Counted from the first letter of the stretch, positions 1-7,348 are shown. The stretch: 11,325 bases of DNA from CAYGHG01 sp964349515 (GCA_964349515.1 CAYGHG010000085.1:1-11325), one strand, 5' to 3'. Numbers and translations are program-made. The notes: generated by a model from the letters alone, not told the origin.

Positions 1-54
1 GGCTAAATTACAATATATTATCATTTTTAATTACACACAATTCCTGACAGTATC

Positions 55-105
55 GACAGATTAAAACAGATTAAAACATTTTTGTCTTATCATTCCTTAT
101 CTGTC
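55..105. repeat. Small repeats downstream of the TPR gene
   Basis: CAGATTAAAA is repeated in tandem (57-66 and 67-76). A perfect 7-bp inverted repeat, GACAGAT (55-61) and ATCTGTC (99-105), encloses 37 nt starting two bases beyond the TPR gene stop. No T-run follows the inner or outer arm in the minus direction, so it is not a convincing intrinsic terminator. The rest of 1-106 is AT-rich with no gene visible. Confidence 0.5.
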
Positions 106-106
106 T

Positions 107-823
107 TCATCTTCCTTCAAGATACTCCAGAACTTTCTGCGGGTTTTTAAGGCTTCCCTGCCCTAACATCTCAACTATCTTTTCTTCCGCCCATTTCCTG
201 GAATCGGCGTGCTTTGAATTTTTATATATTCCCGCCCAGTACAGCGCCACCTCGTCCGGTTCTTTGTACTGCGCATAGATGTTTCCAAGCAGGGTTTCTA
301 TCATCTGCGGATGGTCATCAAATTTCAGGGCCTCTTCAAGAAACCTCACGTAGCTTTCTTTGTCACCCAGTCTGCTGAAAGTCAGAGCTCCAAGATAGAG
401 CCTCAAACGCCATATTTTAGGGTTAAATTTCAAACCCTTTTCAATTATCCTTATCGCCTCATCGTGGCGTTCCACGTTAAAACCGAGTATGGCGCTGCCG
501 TATATGTATGCAAAGGTGAAGTGAGGGTCGGCATCGGTGATACTGTCTATGTATTTGTAAAGCTCGCTGTAACCCGTCTTTCTGTTCTCAAAATTGCCGT
601 AATACTGAAGAAATGATATGTACTCAAAATCCGCCAGCAGCGAACGGTAACCAAACCCCACTCCCAAAATATGGGAAAACTTATTATAGGAATTCGGGGT
701 AAGAAAATACCACGAGGGCTGCGACTCAAATATTTTTTCCGTCAGCCTGTTGTTTATGAGGCAGGAAGCGGCAAACAAAAGCACCGCGGACAGAAGCATT
801 GCCGCGGCTTTTATACCCTTCAT
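107..823 (-). CDS. TPR-like protein with lipobox-like N terminus, partner of an ABC transporter
   Basis: I place the start at 823 (238 aa). AAAGGAG at 834-840 lies 10 nt upstream of this ATG, whereas the in-frame ATG at 853 has no ribosome binding site and would overlap the permease gene by 29 nt. The permease stop is one base upstream of this start. Residues 2-20 are a short basic segment (K2, K5) followed by a hydrophobic stretch ending in AAS-C21, which reads as a weak lipobox or an uncleaved membrane anchor. Residues 54-76 hold a motif rich in G, Y, L, A, D and Q (GFGYRSLLADFEY) that I recall from TPR proteins next to ABC-2 transporters. Residues about 100-202 form helical pairs typical of TPRs (ending ALKF, GLKF). 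The function is unknown. It probably sits on the outer face of the membrane and works with the transporter encoded upstream. Confidence 0.8.
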   Translation of the reverse strand: MKGIKAAAMLLSAVLLFAASCLINNRLTEKIFESQPSWYFLTPNSYNKFSHILGVGFGYRSLLADFEYISFLQYYGNFENRKTGYSELYKYIDSITDADPHFTFAYIYGSAILGFNVERHDEAIRIIEKGLKFNPKIWRLRLYLGALTFSRLGDKESYVRFLEEALKFDDHPQMIETLLGNIYAQYKEPDEVALYWAGIYKNSKHADSRKWAEEKIVEMLGQGSLKNPQKVLEYLEGR

Positions 824-824
824 T

Positions 825-1601
825 TCAGTAAAACTCCTTTTTCGAAAAAACATACGAAGCCGTTATCAGGATAAAAGCTGAGTAAGTAACGGTGTAAAGA
901 AGGCTTAACCCCAGGTACTCCGGAGAAAAGAAGCCTTCGTAAGAGTATATTTTATCTTTCAGGTTAAAAGCTTCAAAATTCGGGACGCTGTAGTAAATAA
1001 CGTCGGCCACAGCCTTGAAAAAGGGGCTCTCGCTCATAGCCGCTATGTTTTTAAGATGTATGGTCAGATGCCCCAGTACATAAAAAAGCAGAAGGAAAAT
1101 AATGCACGTGGGGACATTTGTCGCCACTACGGACAGGAGCAGGGCGATTGACGACAGCATCGCGGTGCCAAGAAATGAATAAAAAACAGATAAAATAAGC
1201 CTCGGATCCCAGGCCTCGCCGCCGGCGGCCTTTACCACCAGCATCAGGGCTGCAAGCATAAAAAAAACATTCATAAAAATAGTGGCGCATATCCCGAGGT
1301 ATTTGCCGATCAGGTATTCGTGCCTGTTTATAGGTTTTACTATAACCATAGATATGGTTTTAAGCTCTGTCTCCTCAAACATCTGTATGGTTATGGATAG
1401 CAGCAGCGTAAAAAACGCAAATATGGATATGCTGAACAGCCCGAAATCCTGAACCATTTTTATCTCGGTTTCCTGTGCGAGCGAGCTTATTACCACGGAA
1501 AAACCTATTGTAAGAATTGCGAATACAACCAGGACATTGAGCATCCTGTTACGGAAACTCTGCTTGAATATGTAGTCAGCTACTGAAAGTATCCGCCTCA
1601 T
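825..1601 (-). CDS. ABC-2-type transporter permease
   Basis: This 258-residue membrane protein has about six hydrophobic segments (near 21-42, 54-74, 101-124, 135-160, 164-183 and 228-252). Between the second and third is a charged cytoplasmic loop (FEETELKTISMVIVKPINRHEYLIGKY region, about 75-101) typical of NosY/ABC-2 permeases, in which a 'kP-R-eyl-GK' pattern contacts the ATPase. The segment YYSVPNFEAFNLKDKI (203-218) is also common in this group. The start overlaps the ATPase stop as ATGA (1598-1601), and an AAGGGGG-like ribosome binding site lies just upstream, so the two are translationally coupled. It should form the membrane channel of an exporter. The substrate cannot be read from the sequence. 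The family assignment is firm, the transported molecule unknown. Confidence 0.9.
   Translation of the reverse strand: MRRILSVADYIFKQSFRNRMLNVLVVFAILTIGFSVVISSLAQETEIKMVQDFGLFSISIFAFFTLLLSITIQMFEETELKTISMVIVKPINRHEYLIGKYLGICATIFMNVFFMLAALMLVVKAAGGEAWDPRLILSVFYSFLGTAMLSSIALLLSVVATNVPTCIIFLLLFYVLGHLTIHLKNIAAMSESPFFKAVADVIYYSVPNFEAFNLKDKIYSYEGFFSPEYLGLSLLYTVTYSAFILITASYVFSKKEFY
834..840 (-). promoter_or_regulatory. Ribosome binding site inside the permease gene, deciding the TPR gene start
   Basis: AAAGGAG on the minus strand lies 10 nt upstream of the ATG at 823 and within the last codons of the permease gene. The longer start at 853 has no comparable site. Confidence 0.7.
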
Positions 1602-2347
1602 TTTATGCCCCCTTTTACCCCTATGGAATGCAGGAAATATCCCTCCATAGAGCCGTGCTTCTTTTTCAGGGCGGCAGCCGCAGACGTGCTTACCAGCCTG
1701 CCTCCGTGCAGCACGCTGACCCGGTCGCAGACCTTTTCAACTTCGCTTAATATGTGTGAGTTAAAGAAAACCGTTGTCCCGGATTTGTTCAGGTTTATTA
1801 TGATGTCGCGTGTTTCCTTGTAACCCAGCGGGTCAAGGCCGGACATAGGTTCGTCAAGCAGGAGCAGTTCCGGCTCGTTTAATATCGCCTGGGCAAGCCC
1901 CAGCCTTCCCTGCATTCCCTTTGAAAAACCCTTTATCCTGCGGTTCGCCCTTGTCTCAAGCCCCACAAGAGAGAGCACCTTTGATATGCGCGCCTTTTTT
2001 TCCCTCTGCGGGACATCAAGAAGCTCCGCGTAGAAATCAAGAATTTCCGTGGCTTTCAGGTACTTTGGAAAATAGGGCAGCTCCGATAGGTAGCCTATTT
2101 TTTTCCTCACCGCGCGGTCGGTCACGGGCCTGCCGAACAGCAGTATTGAGCCAAAGGTGGGTTTAAGCAGCCCGAGAATCATTTTCATCATCGTGGTCTT
2201 ACCCGCGCCGTTTAATCCGAGAAGACCGTAGACCTCCCCTTTTTTCACCGACAGAGAAACATTATCGACCGCGGTCACGCGCTCTTTTTTCCAAAAATCA
2301 AGAGGTTTGTAAATCTTTGTGAGCTTGTTAATTTCAATTATATTCAT
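1598..2347 (-). CDS. ABC transporter ATP-binding protein (ABC-2/CcmA-type)
   Basis: This 249-residue ATPase has a complete ABC core. The Walker A is GLNGAGKT (44-51). The Q-loop position is GYLSE (85-89), with Glu in place of Gln as usual for ABC-2 exporters. The signature is the variant FSKGMQGRL (141-149). The Walker B is LLLLDEP (161-167, with D165 and E166), the D-loop SGLD (169-172) and the switch His H198 (NSHIL). It energises the permease encoded next, with which it overlaps by 4 nt. No Shine-Dalgarno sequence precedes the ATG; a strong promoter sits there instead, pointing to leaderless translation. The N-terminal insert KPLDFWKKERV (14-24) between the first strand and the A-loop region is common in this subfamily. 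Substrate class (lipid, peptide, polysaccharide or drug) is not determinable. Confidence 0.95.
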   Translation of the reverse strand: MNIIEINKLTKIYKPLDFWKKERVTAVDNVSLSVKKGEVYGLLGLNGAGKTTMMKMILGLLKPTFGSILLFGRPVTDRAVRKKIGYLSELPYFPKYLKATEILDFYAELLDVPQREKKARISKVLSLVGLETRANRRIKGFSKGMQGRLGLAQAILNEPELLLLDEPMSGLDPLGYKETRDIIINLNKSGTTVFFNSHILSEVEKVCDRVSVLHGGRLVSTSAAAALKKKHGSMEGYFLHSIGVKGGIK

Positions 2348-2381
2348 GAATTAATTGTATTTGTTTATTATGTTTTGTCAA
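2348..2381 (-). promoter_or_regulatory. Sigma-70-type promoter for the ABC-TPR operon, placed for a leaderless mRNA
   Basis: Reading the minus strand, a perfect -35 box TTGACA (2381-2376) is followed by a 16-nt spacer and the -10 box TACAAT (2359-2354, five of six consensus bases). Six bases (TAATTC) then separate the -10 box from the ATG at 2347. Transcription normally starts about 6-8 bases beyond the -10 box, which puts +1 at or next to the A of ATG. There is no purine-rich ribosome binding site in between. The 58-nt gap between the kinase stop and this gene contains little else. Confidence 0.75.
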
Positions 2382-2385
2382 TTAC

Positions 2386-2400
2386 TTTCAGCGCTTGAAA
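2386..2400. other. Short dyad next to the -35 box
   Basis: A 5-bp inverted repeat (TTTCA / TGAAA) flanks a 5-nt centre (GCGCT) and is followed on the + strand by six T residues. On the minus strand, where the genes run, the T-run becomes an A-run upstream of the hairpin, so it does not look like a terminator for the kinase gene. It lies 4 nt upstream of the -35 box, a position where an activator could bind. The dyad is short and could be chance. Confidence 0.3.
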
Positions 2401-2405
2401 TTTTT

Positions 2406-4445
2406 TCATGCTGACGGCAGCGTAAAATAAAACACAGAACCTTTTCCGGGCTCTGATTCCACCCAGATCTTTCCGCCGTGGCGCTCAACTATTTTTTTGC
2501 ATATGGCAAGCCCGATGCCGGTTCCCGGATATTCAACCCGCGAGTGCAGGCGCTGGAAAACAACAAATATTCTCTCAGAATATTCCTTTGCAATGCCGAT
2601 TCCGTTATCCTTTACCCATAATTTAGTCATATTGCCCTCCTTTTCACTTCCTATTTCTACCGTAAGAGGCCGCTCTTTTGACCTGAACTTCAGTGCATTT
2701 GCACAAAGATTCTGCAGAAGCTGCTTTATCTGCAGCGGGTCTGCATTTACAACCGGCAGGCCTGCGGCGCTTATTTGTGCGCCGGCCTCATCAACTCCGA
2801 ATTTCAGCGCCGTCCTGACTTTTTCAAAAACATGATTCAAATCCACTCTTTCAAAATCAGAGGCTTTTGTGCTGATACGCGACAGAGACAACAGCCCGTT
2901 TATCAGGTCATTCATGTTTGATGCGCCCTCTACCGCATATTTTATGAATTCTTTTGCGTTATCATCCAGCCTGTCAGCATACCTGCGTTCAAGCAGCTGA
3001 AGATATCCGGATACCATGCGGAGCGGTTCCTTTAAATCATGCGAGGTCACATAGGCAAAGGATTCAAGTTCTTCATTAGACCTTTTTAAATCCTTAATAG
3101 CTTTTGCGATCATGTCCCTCGCTTCAATCCGCTCTCCAATATCCCTTACCACGGCTATGATTCTTTCACATCCTCCTATCACAGCCCGCTTAAGGCTGAC
3201 CTCAACCATAATTTTGCGGCCGCCGCCCGTTACAGCCTGCCATTCAAAAACCTGGGGGCTGCCCTCTGCGGCCTTTTTCATGAATTCAAACGCCTTATCC
3301 GGCGAATAATCAGGATTCCCCGTATCAGGCGGAAGCGTATTCAGTATTTCCTCTCTTTCCATTTCAAGCAGTTCGCACGTTTTTCTATTTACATCAACAA
3401 GCCTGAAATCCCCAATGTCGTGTATGTAAATGGCGTCATTTATGGAATCAAAAATCTCCCTGTAAGCGCGCTCGGATTCCAGCAGTTTTTCCTTGTTTCG
3501 CCTGTCATACGCAAGCAGAATCGCGGCAAGCACTATAAATGTCATAACCGCGGTAATCGAAATAAGTATGATGTTTTCAAAATCACTGACCGAATATTTT
3601 ATTTCCGCGTTCTCGCAGGCTATTATTTTCCAGCCTTTAATCGAAAACGGCTTTTGCTCTATGTAGCAGGCCATATTGTCAAATTTCTGCCTGCCGGAAC
3701 CGAATTTTACCGCCCCGCCAAGCGGGTCAAAAGGGCCTTCCCCAAACTGCCTGCTTTTTATTAAAGCCTCAAGCCTTTCATCTTCAACCGGCATTACTGA
3801 TTTAAGATGCCACGATTTGGTATTTGACTGGAAAACTATGCCTTCCGGCGAGACAAGCGCGATTTGAATGTCATAAGATTGCATGATTTTTTGAATCTCT
3901 CCGAGGCCCGCCTTTATAACCACAACAGCCTTTATCGCGCCGTTGCCCGGCCTGACAGGGGCGGAAAAATAGTAGCCGCTTTTGAATGTCGTCACTCCGA
4001 TAGCGGCGTAAATATCGGGCGAGCCGCCGACGGCATTTTTGAAATATGGCCTGAAAGCATAATTGTTCCCCGTGAGGTCATAACCTTTGTGGGATGTGGA
4101 TATTACTACGCCGCCGGCTTGGTCCATCAGATATACAATATCCGCCCCGATGTAATCCCTTATGGTTTCCATATAATCCAGGGCTTTTTTATTGTTCTCA
4201 GGCGAAGGAGCCGACGCCGCAAACGTTATTGACTCGTTTCCGGCAACCCTTTTTGCGGCATCCTCCATTTTGTGTATGAATTCGCTTTCGATGAAAGCAC
4301 TTATTGAGGTCAGCGCGGCATTTAGCTCTTTTCTGCGGTTTTCTTCCCCAAAAAACGAATACATTAAAAAAACGCAGAAATAAAGGAGGGCAATAGCGGC
4401 AAAAGCGGCCGCATAGAACCATTTTCCCGATAATTTAGCCTTCAT
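2406..4445 (-). CDS. Membrane sensor histidine kinase: DctB-like Cache, PAS, HisKA, HATPase_c
   Basis: The protein has 679 residues. TM1 lies near 10-32 and TM2 near 290-313, enclosing a periplasmic region of about 255 residues that looks like a double Cache domain. Its motifs FRPYF (131-135) and GYYFSAPV (157-164) resemble those of the C4-dicarboxylate sensor DctB. A PAS domain follows (about 325-440), then HisKA with the phospho-acceptor H469 in SHDLKEP. The ATPase domain has an N-box around N583 (NALKF), G1 box DNGIGI (613-618), an F-box around F630 and G2 box GTGIGLAI (641-648). All catalytic residues are present. No receiver domain or response regulator gene is in the window, so it is an orphan kinase here. 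It starts 23 nt after nadX with an AAGGGGG ribosome binding site, so it is probably co-transcribed with the pantothenate genes. The dicarboxylate ligand is an inference. Confidence 0.93.
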   Translation of the reverse strand: MKAKLSGKWFYAAAFAAIALLYFCVFLMYSFFGEENRRKELNAALTSISAFIESEFIHKMEDAAKRVAGNESITFAASAPSPENNKKALDYMETIRDYIGADIVYLMDQAGGVVISTSHKGYDLTGNNYAFRPYFKNAVGGSPDIYAAIGVTTFKSGYYFSAPVRPGNGAIKAVVVIKAGLGEIQKIMQSYDIQIALVSPEGIVFQSNTKSWHLKSVMPVEDERLEALIKSRQFGEGPFDPLGGAVKFGSGRQKFDNMACYIEQKPFSIKGWKIIACENAEIKYSVSDFENIILISITAVMTFIVLAAILLAYDRRNKEKLLESERAYREIFDSINDAIYIHDIGDFRLVDVNRKTCELLEMEREEILNTLPPDTGNPDYSPDKAFEFMKKAAEGSPQVFEWQAVTGGGRKIMVEVSLKRAVIGGCERIIAVVRDIGERIEARDMIAKAIKDLKRSNEELESFAYVTSHDLKEPLRMVSGYLQLLERRYADRLDDNAKEFIKYAVEGASNMNDLINGLLSLSRISTKASDFERVDLNHVFEKVRTALKFGVDEAGAQISAAGLPVVNADPLQIKQLLQNLCANALKFRSKERPLTVEIGSEKEGNMTKLWVKDNGIGIAKEYSERIFVVFQRLHSRVEYPGTGIGLAICKKIVERHGGKIWVESEPGKGSVFYFTLPSA

Positions 4446-4468
4446 GTTTCCCCCTTATTCTCCGGCTT

Positions 4469-5293
4469 TTACGTCCCTATATGTATCGGCTCCACGATTC
4501 CCTTTATCATGACTATTGTTGAAAGTGCGGTTAAGTAGCTGGTTTTAGGGTTATTCGGCGACGGCATATTTTCTGTAATGGTCCTGAATCTTCCAAATTC
4601 CCCTTCAACTATTACCTCATGGATATTTACCTGTATAAAAGGGTCTATGATAATCTTAACATTTGTATTTTTTGCGCCGACTCCCGCTATACTCAGGGTC
4701 GCCGCTACATTTATGTTTGCCGGAAACTTGTCAACCGCGTCTTCCGCAGTGCCTTCAAAAGCCACCGTTTCTGTCTTAATGTTTTCCACGTCTATGTTCA
4801 TGTCCTTGAGGTACTTGACCCCTTTAAATCCCGAAGGAGGTTTGCGTGTTATAAGGGTCACTTTTTTCAGGCCGCGGTATTTTGCCGCCTCAAGCCCGTC
4901 AAGGCCTATTATCGCACCGGAGGGGATGTATACGTTTATCATCTGCTTTTTTGCCTCTTCAAAAAGGTCCATGTTTTTCAGCACGCCGCCCACACTTAAG
5001 AACATCACATCTTTTTTGTTCCTGATTATTTCCTCAAAAATCTGCCTGACCCCGTCTTTTGCGGCGCATTCTATAACCAGATCGCACTCGCGCACCAGTT
5101 CCTCTGTAGTTTCAAAATACTCTATCTTGCCTATAGACCGCAGTTTCTTCTGCATCGCCTCAAAAGCTGATTTTTTCAGGTCACAGGCCCCTATGAGTTT
5201 TACATCTATGTCTCCTCTGTCAACCGCAGTGGCAATTTCAGTGCCGATAGCCCCGCAGCCTATAATTCCTATTTTCTTAAGTGTTTTTTCCAT
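4469..5293 (-). CDS. nadX: L-aspartate dehydrogenase
   Basis: This enzyme interconverts L-aspartate and iminoaspartate/oxaloacetate plus ammonia using NAD(P). The 274 residues match the family's usual length. The nucleotide-binding loop is GCGAIG (12-17). Diagnostic motifs are SGAIIGLDGL (125-134), ITRKPP (148-153), the expected catalytic His H225 in VNIHEVIVEG, and the C-terminal MPSPNNPKTSYL (243-254). It begins one base after the panD stop with a modest GGAAAG ribosome binding site. In many bacteria and archaea nadX neighbours NAD synthesis genes (nadA, nadC). Here it directly follows panD, which suggests that it supplies aspartate for beta-alanine instead, although a role in NAD synthesis remains possible. 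Family assignment is strong; direction of the reaction in vivo is inferred. Confidence 0.93.
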   Translation of the reverse strand: MEKTLKKIGIIGCGAIGTEIATAVDRGDIDVKLIGACDLKKSAFEAMQKKLRSIGKIEYFETTEELVRECDLVIECAAKDGVRQIFEEIIRNKKDVMFLSVGGVLKNMDLFEEAKKQMINVYIPSGAIIGLDGLEAAKYRGLKKVTLITRKPPSGFKGVKYLKDMNIDVENIKTETVAFEGTAEDAVDKFPANINVAATLSIAGVGAKNTNVKIIIDPFIQVNIHEVIVEGEFGRFRTITENMPSPNNPKTSYLTALSTIVMIKGIVEPIHIGT

Positions 5294-5294
5294 T

Positions 5295-5657
5295 TTACTT
5301 TCCGGCGTTCTTTTTAATTTTGTTTTTTGAATCCATATAGATAATCCTTGGTGAAAACACGTCGGCTTCGGCCGGCGTCATGAAACAATATGCCACTATA
5401 ATAACGACATCTCCCGCCTCCACTTTTCTTGCAGCGGCGCCGTTTACGCAAATCACTCGCGAACCCGCCTTCCCTTCAATAACATAGGTTTCAAAACGCT
5501 CGCCGTTATTTTTATTAAAAACATGCACCTTTTCATTTTCACGCAGGCCGCAGGCCTTCATCAGCGACGCGTCAACCGTAATGCTCCCCTCATACTCAAT
5601 ATGCTTGTCGGTTACCGTCGCACTGTGTATCTTTGACTTTAGAATTTCAAGAAACAT
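5295..5657 (-). CDS. panD: Aspartate 1-decarboxylase (pyruvoyl-dependent)
   Basis: PanD decarboxylates L-aspartate to beta-alanine for pantothenate synthesis. The 120 residues are typical of the proenzyme. The self-cleavage site is G24-S25 (EYEGSITVD), where Ser25 becomes the pyruvoyl cofactor. Other conserved residues are present at their usual numbers: K9, H11, Y22, R54, Y58, and the substrate loop NGAAAR (72-77). The start is fixed by GGAGGT (5666-5671) 8 nt upstream, inside the end of panC; the panC stop is one base from the ATG. The lysine-rich tail (KNKIKKNAGK, 111-120) is an ordinary variable extension. The gene is complete and the maturation chemistry looks intact. Confidence 0.97.
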   Translation of the reverse strand: MFLEILKSKIHSATVTDKHIEYEGSITVDASLMKACGLRENEKVHVFNKNNGERFETYVIEGKAGSRVICVNGAAARKVEAGDVVIIVAYCFMTPAEADVFSPRIIYMDSKNKIKKNAGK

Positions 5658-5658
5658 T

Positions 5659-6549
5659 TTACTTTACCTCCGGCTGGGTTTGTATGTTGGGTATTTCCAC
5701 AACTATGTTGTCAATAAGCCTTGTTTTGCCCGCCAATACCGCCGCGGCTATGGCTATTCTGCCGCTCAGACGCTCCGTTTTCATGAGCGTATCGGCATCA
5801 ACAGCCTCCACGTAGTCAATTTCAAGGCCGGCTTCTTTTATCTTTCGCTTGATCTCCTTTATTACCGCCTGACTGTCTTTTTCCCCGAGCTCTATCATAC
5901 TCTCCGCCATCTGAAGCGATTTGTACAAGACAGGGGCTATTTCCCTTTCCGAGGGGTTCAGATAGGCGTTTCTGGAGGAGAGTGCGAGCCCGTCTTTTTC
6001 CCTGACCACGGGGCATATCACCACCTGCGTTTCATAGAGCATATCTGCCGCCATTTTTTTCAAAACCACAGCCTGCTGCAGGTCTTTCTGACCGAGGTAA
6101 AACCTGTGAGGCGAAACCACATTCAGCAGTTTTGCGACAACAGTTGTCACACCTTTAAAGTGCCCCGGCCTTGACGCACCGCACAACACTTTAGTCAGGC
6201 CGCTCTCAACCTGCAGATAAGACGAGTGGCCTTCCGGGTATATTTCAGAAGCATCGGGAGTAAAGACAGCCGCCACCCGTTTTGTTTCTTTGAGCATCTT
6301 TATGTCTTTTTTTAGGTCGCGCGGGTATTTTTCAAAATCCTCGCCCGGCCCGAACTGCGCGGGATTAACAAAGATGCTTACAATTACCCTGTTGCATTCT
6401 TTGGATGCCGCTTCAACAAGGGATATATGCCCCTGATGCAGCGCTCCCATGGTCGGCACAAAACCTATGATATTAGGGTTCTTTCTCGCGGTTTTTTTCA
6501 GTTTCTGTACATACTCCCGCATTTCAGATACCTTTGTAAATATTTTCAT
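5659..6549 (-). CDS. panC: Pantothenate synthetase (pantoate--beta-alanine ligase)
   Basis: PanC joins pantoate and beta-alanine using ATP through a pantoyl-adenylate intermediate in the cytoplasm. At 296 residues it is full length. The nucleotidyltransferase signature PTMGALHQGH (32-41, with H38 and H41) is followed by SIFVNPAQF (58-66), the pantoate-binding GHFKGVTTVV (129-138), GQKD (153-156) and the KMSKS-like ALSSRN (189-194). It follows panB after 10 nt. The ribosome binding site GGAGGG lies only 3 nt from the ATG, which is closer than usual, but no better start exists nearby and the MKIF start aligns with the family. It overlaps none of its neighbours; the panD ribosome binding site is embedded in its final codons. 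Confidence 0.97.
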   Translation of the reverse strand: MKIFTKVSEMREYVQKLKKTARKNPNIIGFVPTMGALHQGHISLVEAASKECNRVIVSIFVNPAQFGPGEDFEKYPRDLKKDIKMLKETKRVAAVFTPDASEIYPEGHSSYLQVESGLTKVLCGASRPGHFKGVTTVVAKLLNVVSPHRFYLGQKDLQQAVVLKKMAADMLYETQVVICPVVREKDGLALSSRNAYLNPSEREIAPVLYKSLQMAESMIELGEKDSQAVIKEIKRKIKEAGLEIDYVEAVDADTLMKTERLSGRIAIAAAVLAGKTRLIDNIVVEIPNIQTQPEVK

Positions 6550-6559
6550 TTTCCCTCCG

Positions 6560-7348
6560 TCAGAAAGAATGTTTCTTTGACGGGAATTTTCCCGCCCTTA
6601 CGTCTTTTATGAAAGCAGCCGTACCTTTAAGCGCGGCCGCGTTTAAACCGCAGTACTTTTTCACGAATTTCGGGGTGAACCCTTCAAATAGCCCGAGCAT
6701 ATCCTGTGTCACCAGCACCTGCCCGTCGCACCCTCTGCCTGCCCCGATGCCTATTACAGGCACCTTTACGGCCTTCGCAGCCGCTTCTGCGGCTTTTGCG
6801 GGCGTCTTTTCTATTACTATTGCAAAGACCCCCGCTTTTTCCAGCGCGACAGCGTCTTTTACTAATTTGTCCGCGCCTTGCGGGCTTGAAGCCCTGACAG
6901 GATAACCGCCGTAACTTTTGACTGACTGTGGCTGCATCCCTATGTGGCCCATGACCGGAATCCCCGCGGCGGTTAAGGCTCTTACAGTACCGCTGATTTC
7001 CGCGCCTCCTTCAAGTTTTACCGCATCGGCGCCTGATTCCTTGATTATTCTGCCGCTGTTTTTTAAAGCCTGCAGCTTTGACGCCTGATATGACATAAAC
7101 GGCATATCGGCTGTTATGAAGGTATTCTTAGCGCCGCGCCTCACCGCTTTGGCGTGATATATGATATCGTCAACAGTGACCGGCAGTGTGTTCTCGTAAC
7201 CGCAAAAAACCATTCCAAGAGAATCCCCGACCAGTATGATGTCGGCGCCGGCTTTTTCAAGCATGGCCGCGGTTATGTATTCATACGCGGTGAGCATGAC
7301 TATTTTTTTGCCGCCTTTTGAAGAGCTTATTTCTTTTATAGTTTTCAT
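6560..7348 (-). CDS. panB: 3-methyl-2-oxobutanoate hydroxymethyltransferase
   Basis: PanB adds a hydroxymethyl group from methylene-tetrahydrofolate to 2-oxoisovalerate, giving ketopantoate, the first committed step to pantothenate. The 262 residues are the usual length. Metal and substrate motifs are VGDSLGMV (40-47, D42), ADMPFMSY (80-87, D81) and KLEGG (111-115, E113). GHIGMQPQS (134-142), the likely catalytic E180 (VIEKTP) and GIGAGRGCDGQVLV (200-213) follow. The start overlaps the deoxynucleoside kinase stop as ATGA (7345-7348). No strong ribosome binding site is visible, so translation probably depends on coupling. Its need for a folate cofactor gives a functional link to folK nearby in the same run. 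No panE-type ketopantoate reductase is in the window. Confidence 0.97.
   Translation of the reverse strand: MKTIKEISSSKGGKKIVMLTAYEYITAAMLEKAGADIILVGDSLGMVFCGYENTLPVTVDDIIYHAKAVRRGAKNTFITADMPFMSYQASKLQALKNSGRIIKESGADAVKLEGGAEISGTVRALTAAGIPVMGHIGMQPQSVKSYGGYPVRASSPQGADKLVKDAVALEKAGVFAIVIEKTPAKAAEAAAKAVKVPVIGIGAGRGCDGQVLVTQDMLGLFEGFTPKFVKKYCGLNAAALKGTAAFIKDVRAGKFPSKKHSF

Noticed and set aside
1..106. Intrinsic terminator after the TPR gene
   Set aside because: The inverted repeat there has a 37-nt loop and no T-run at the correct side in the minus direction; I see no GC-rich hairpin.
821..853. Longer start of the TPR gene at 853
   Set aside because: It has no ribosome binding site, adds a charged MFFRKRSFTE stretch ahead of the signal-like segment, and overlaps the permease by 29 nt; the start at 823 has AAAGGAG upstream.
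2406..4445. Calling the kinase dctB
   Set aside because: Only the Cache motifs resemble DctB. The PAS domain, the SHDLKEP-type HisKA and the absence of a dctD partner or dicarboxylate transporter genes argue against using that name.
4578..5330. Long open frame (250 codons) on the + strand opposite nadX and the end of panD
   Set aside because: The minus-strand frame encodes a clear aspartate dehydrogenase with all motifs. The antisense product is rich in Ser/Thr/Pro/Phe as expected from reversed codons and has no recognisable domain or ribosome binding site.
5581..6174. Open frame of 197 codons on the + strand opposite panD and panC
   Set aside because: It lies within two well-conserved genes, has no domain I recognise, and its composition (many His, Arg, Phe, Tyr) fits a shadow frame.
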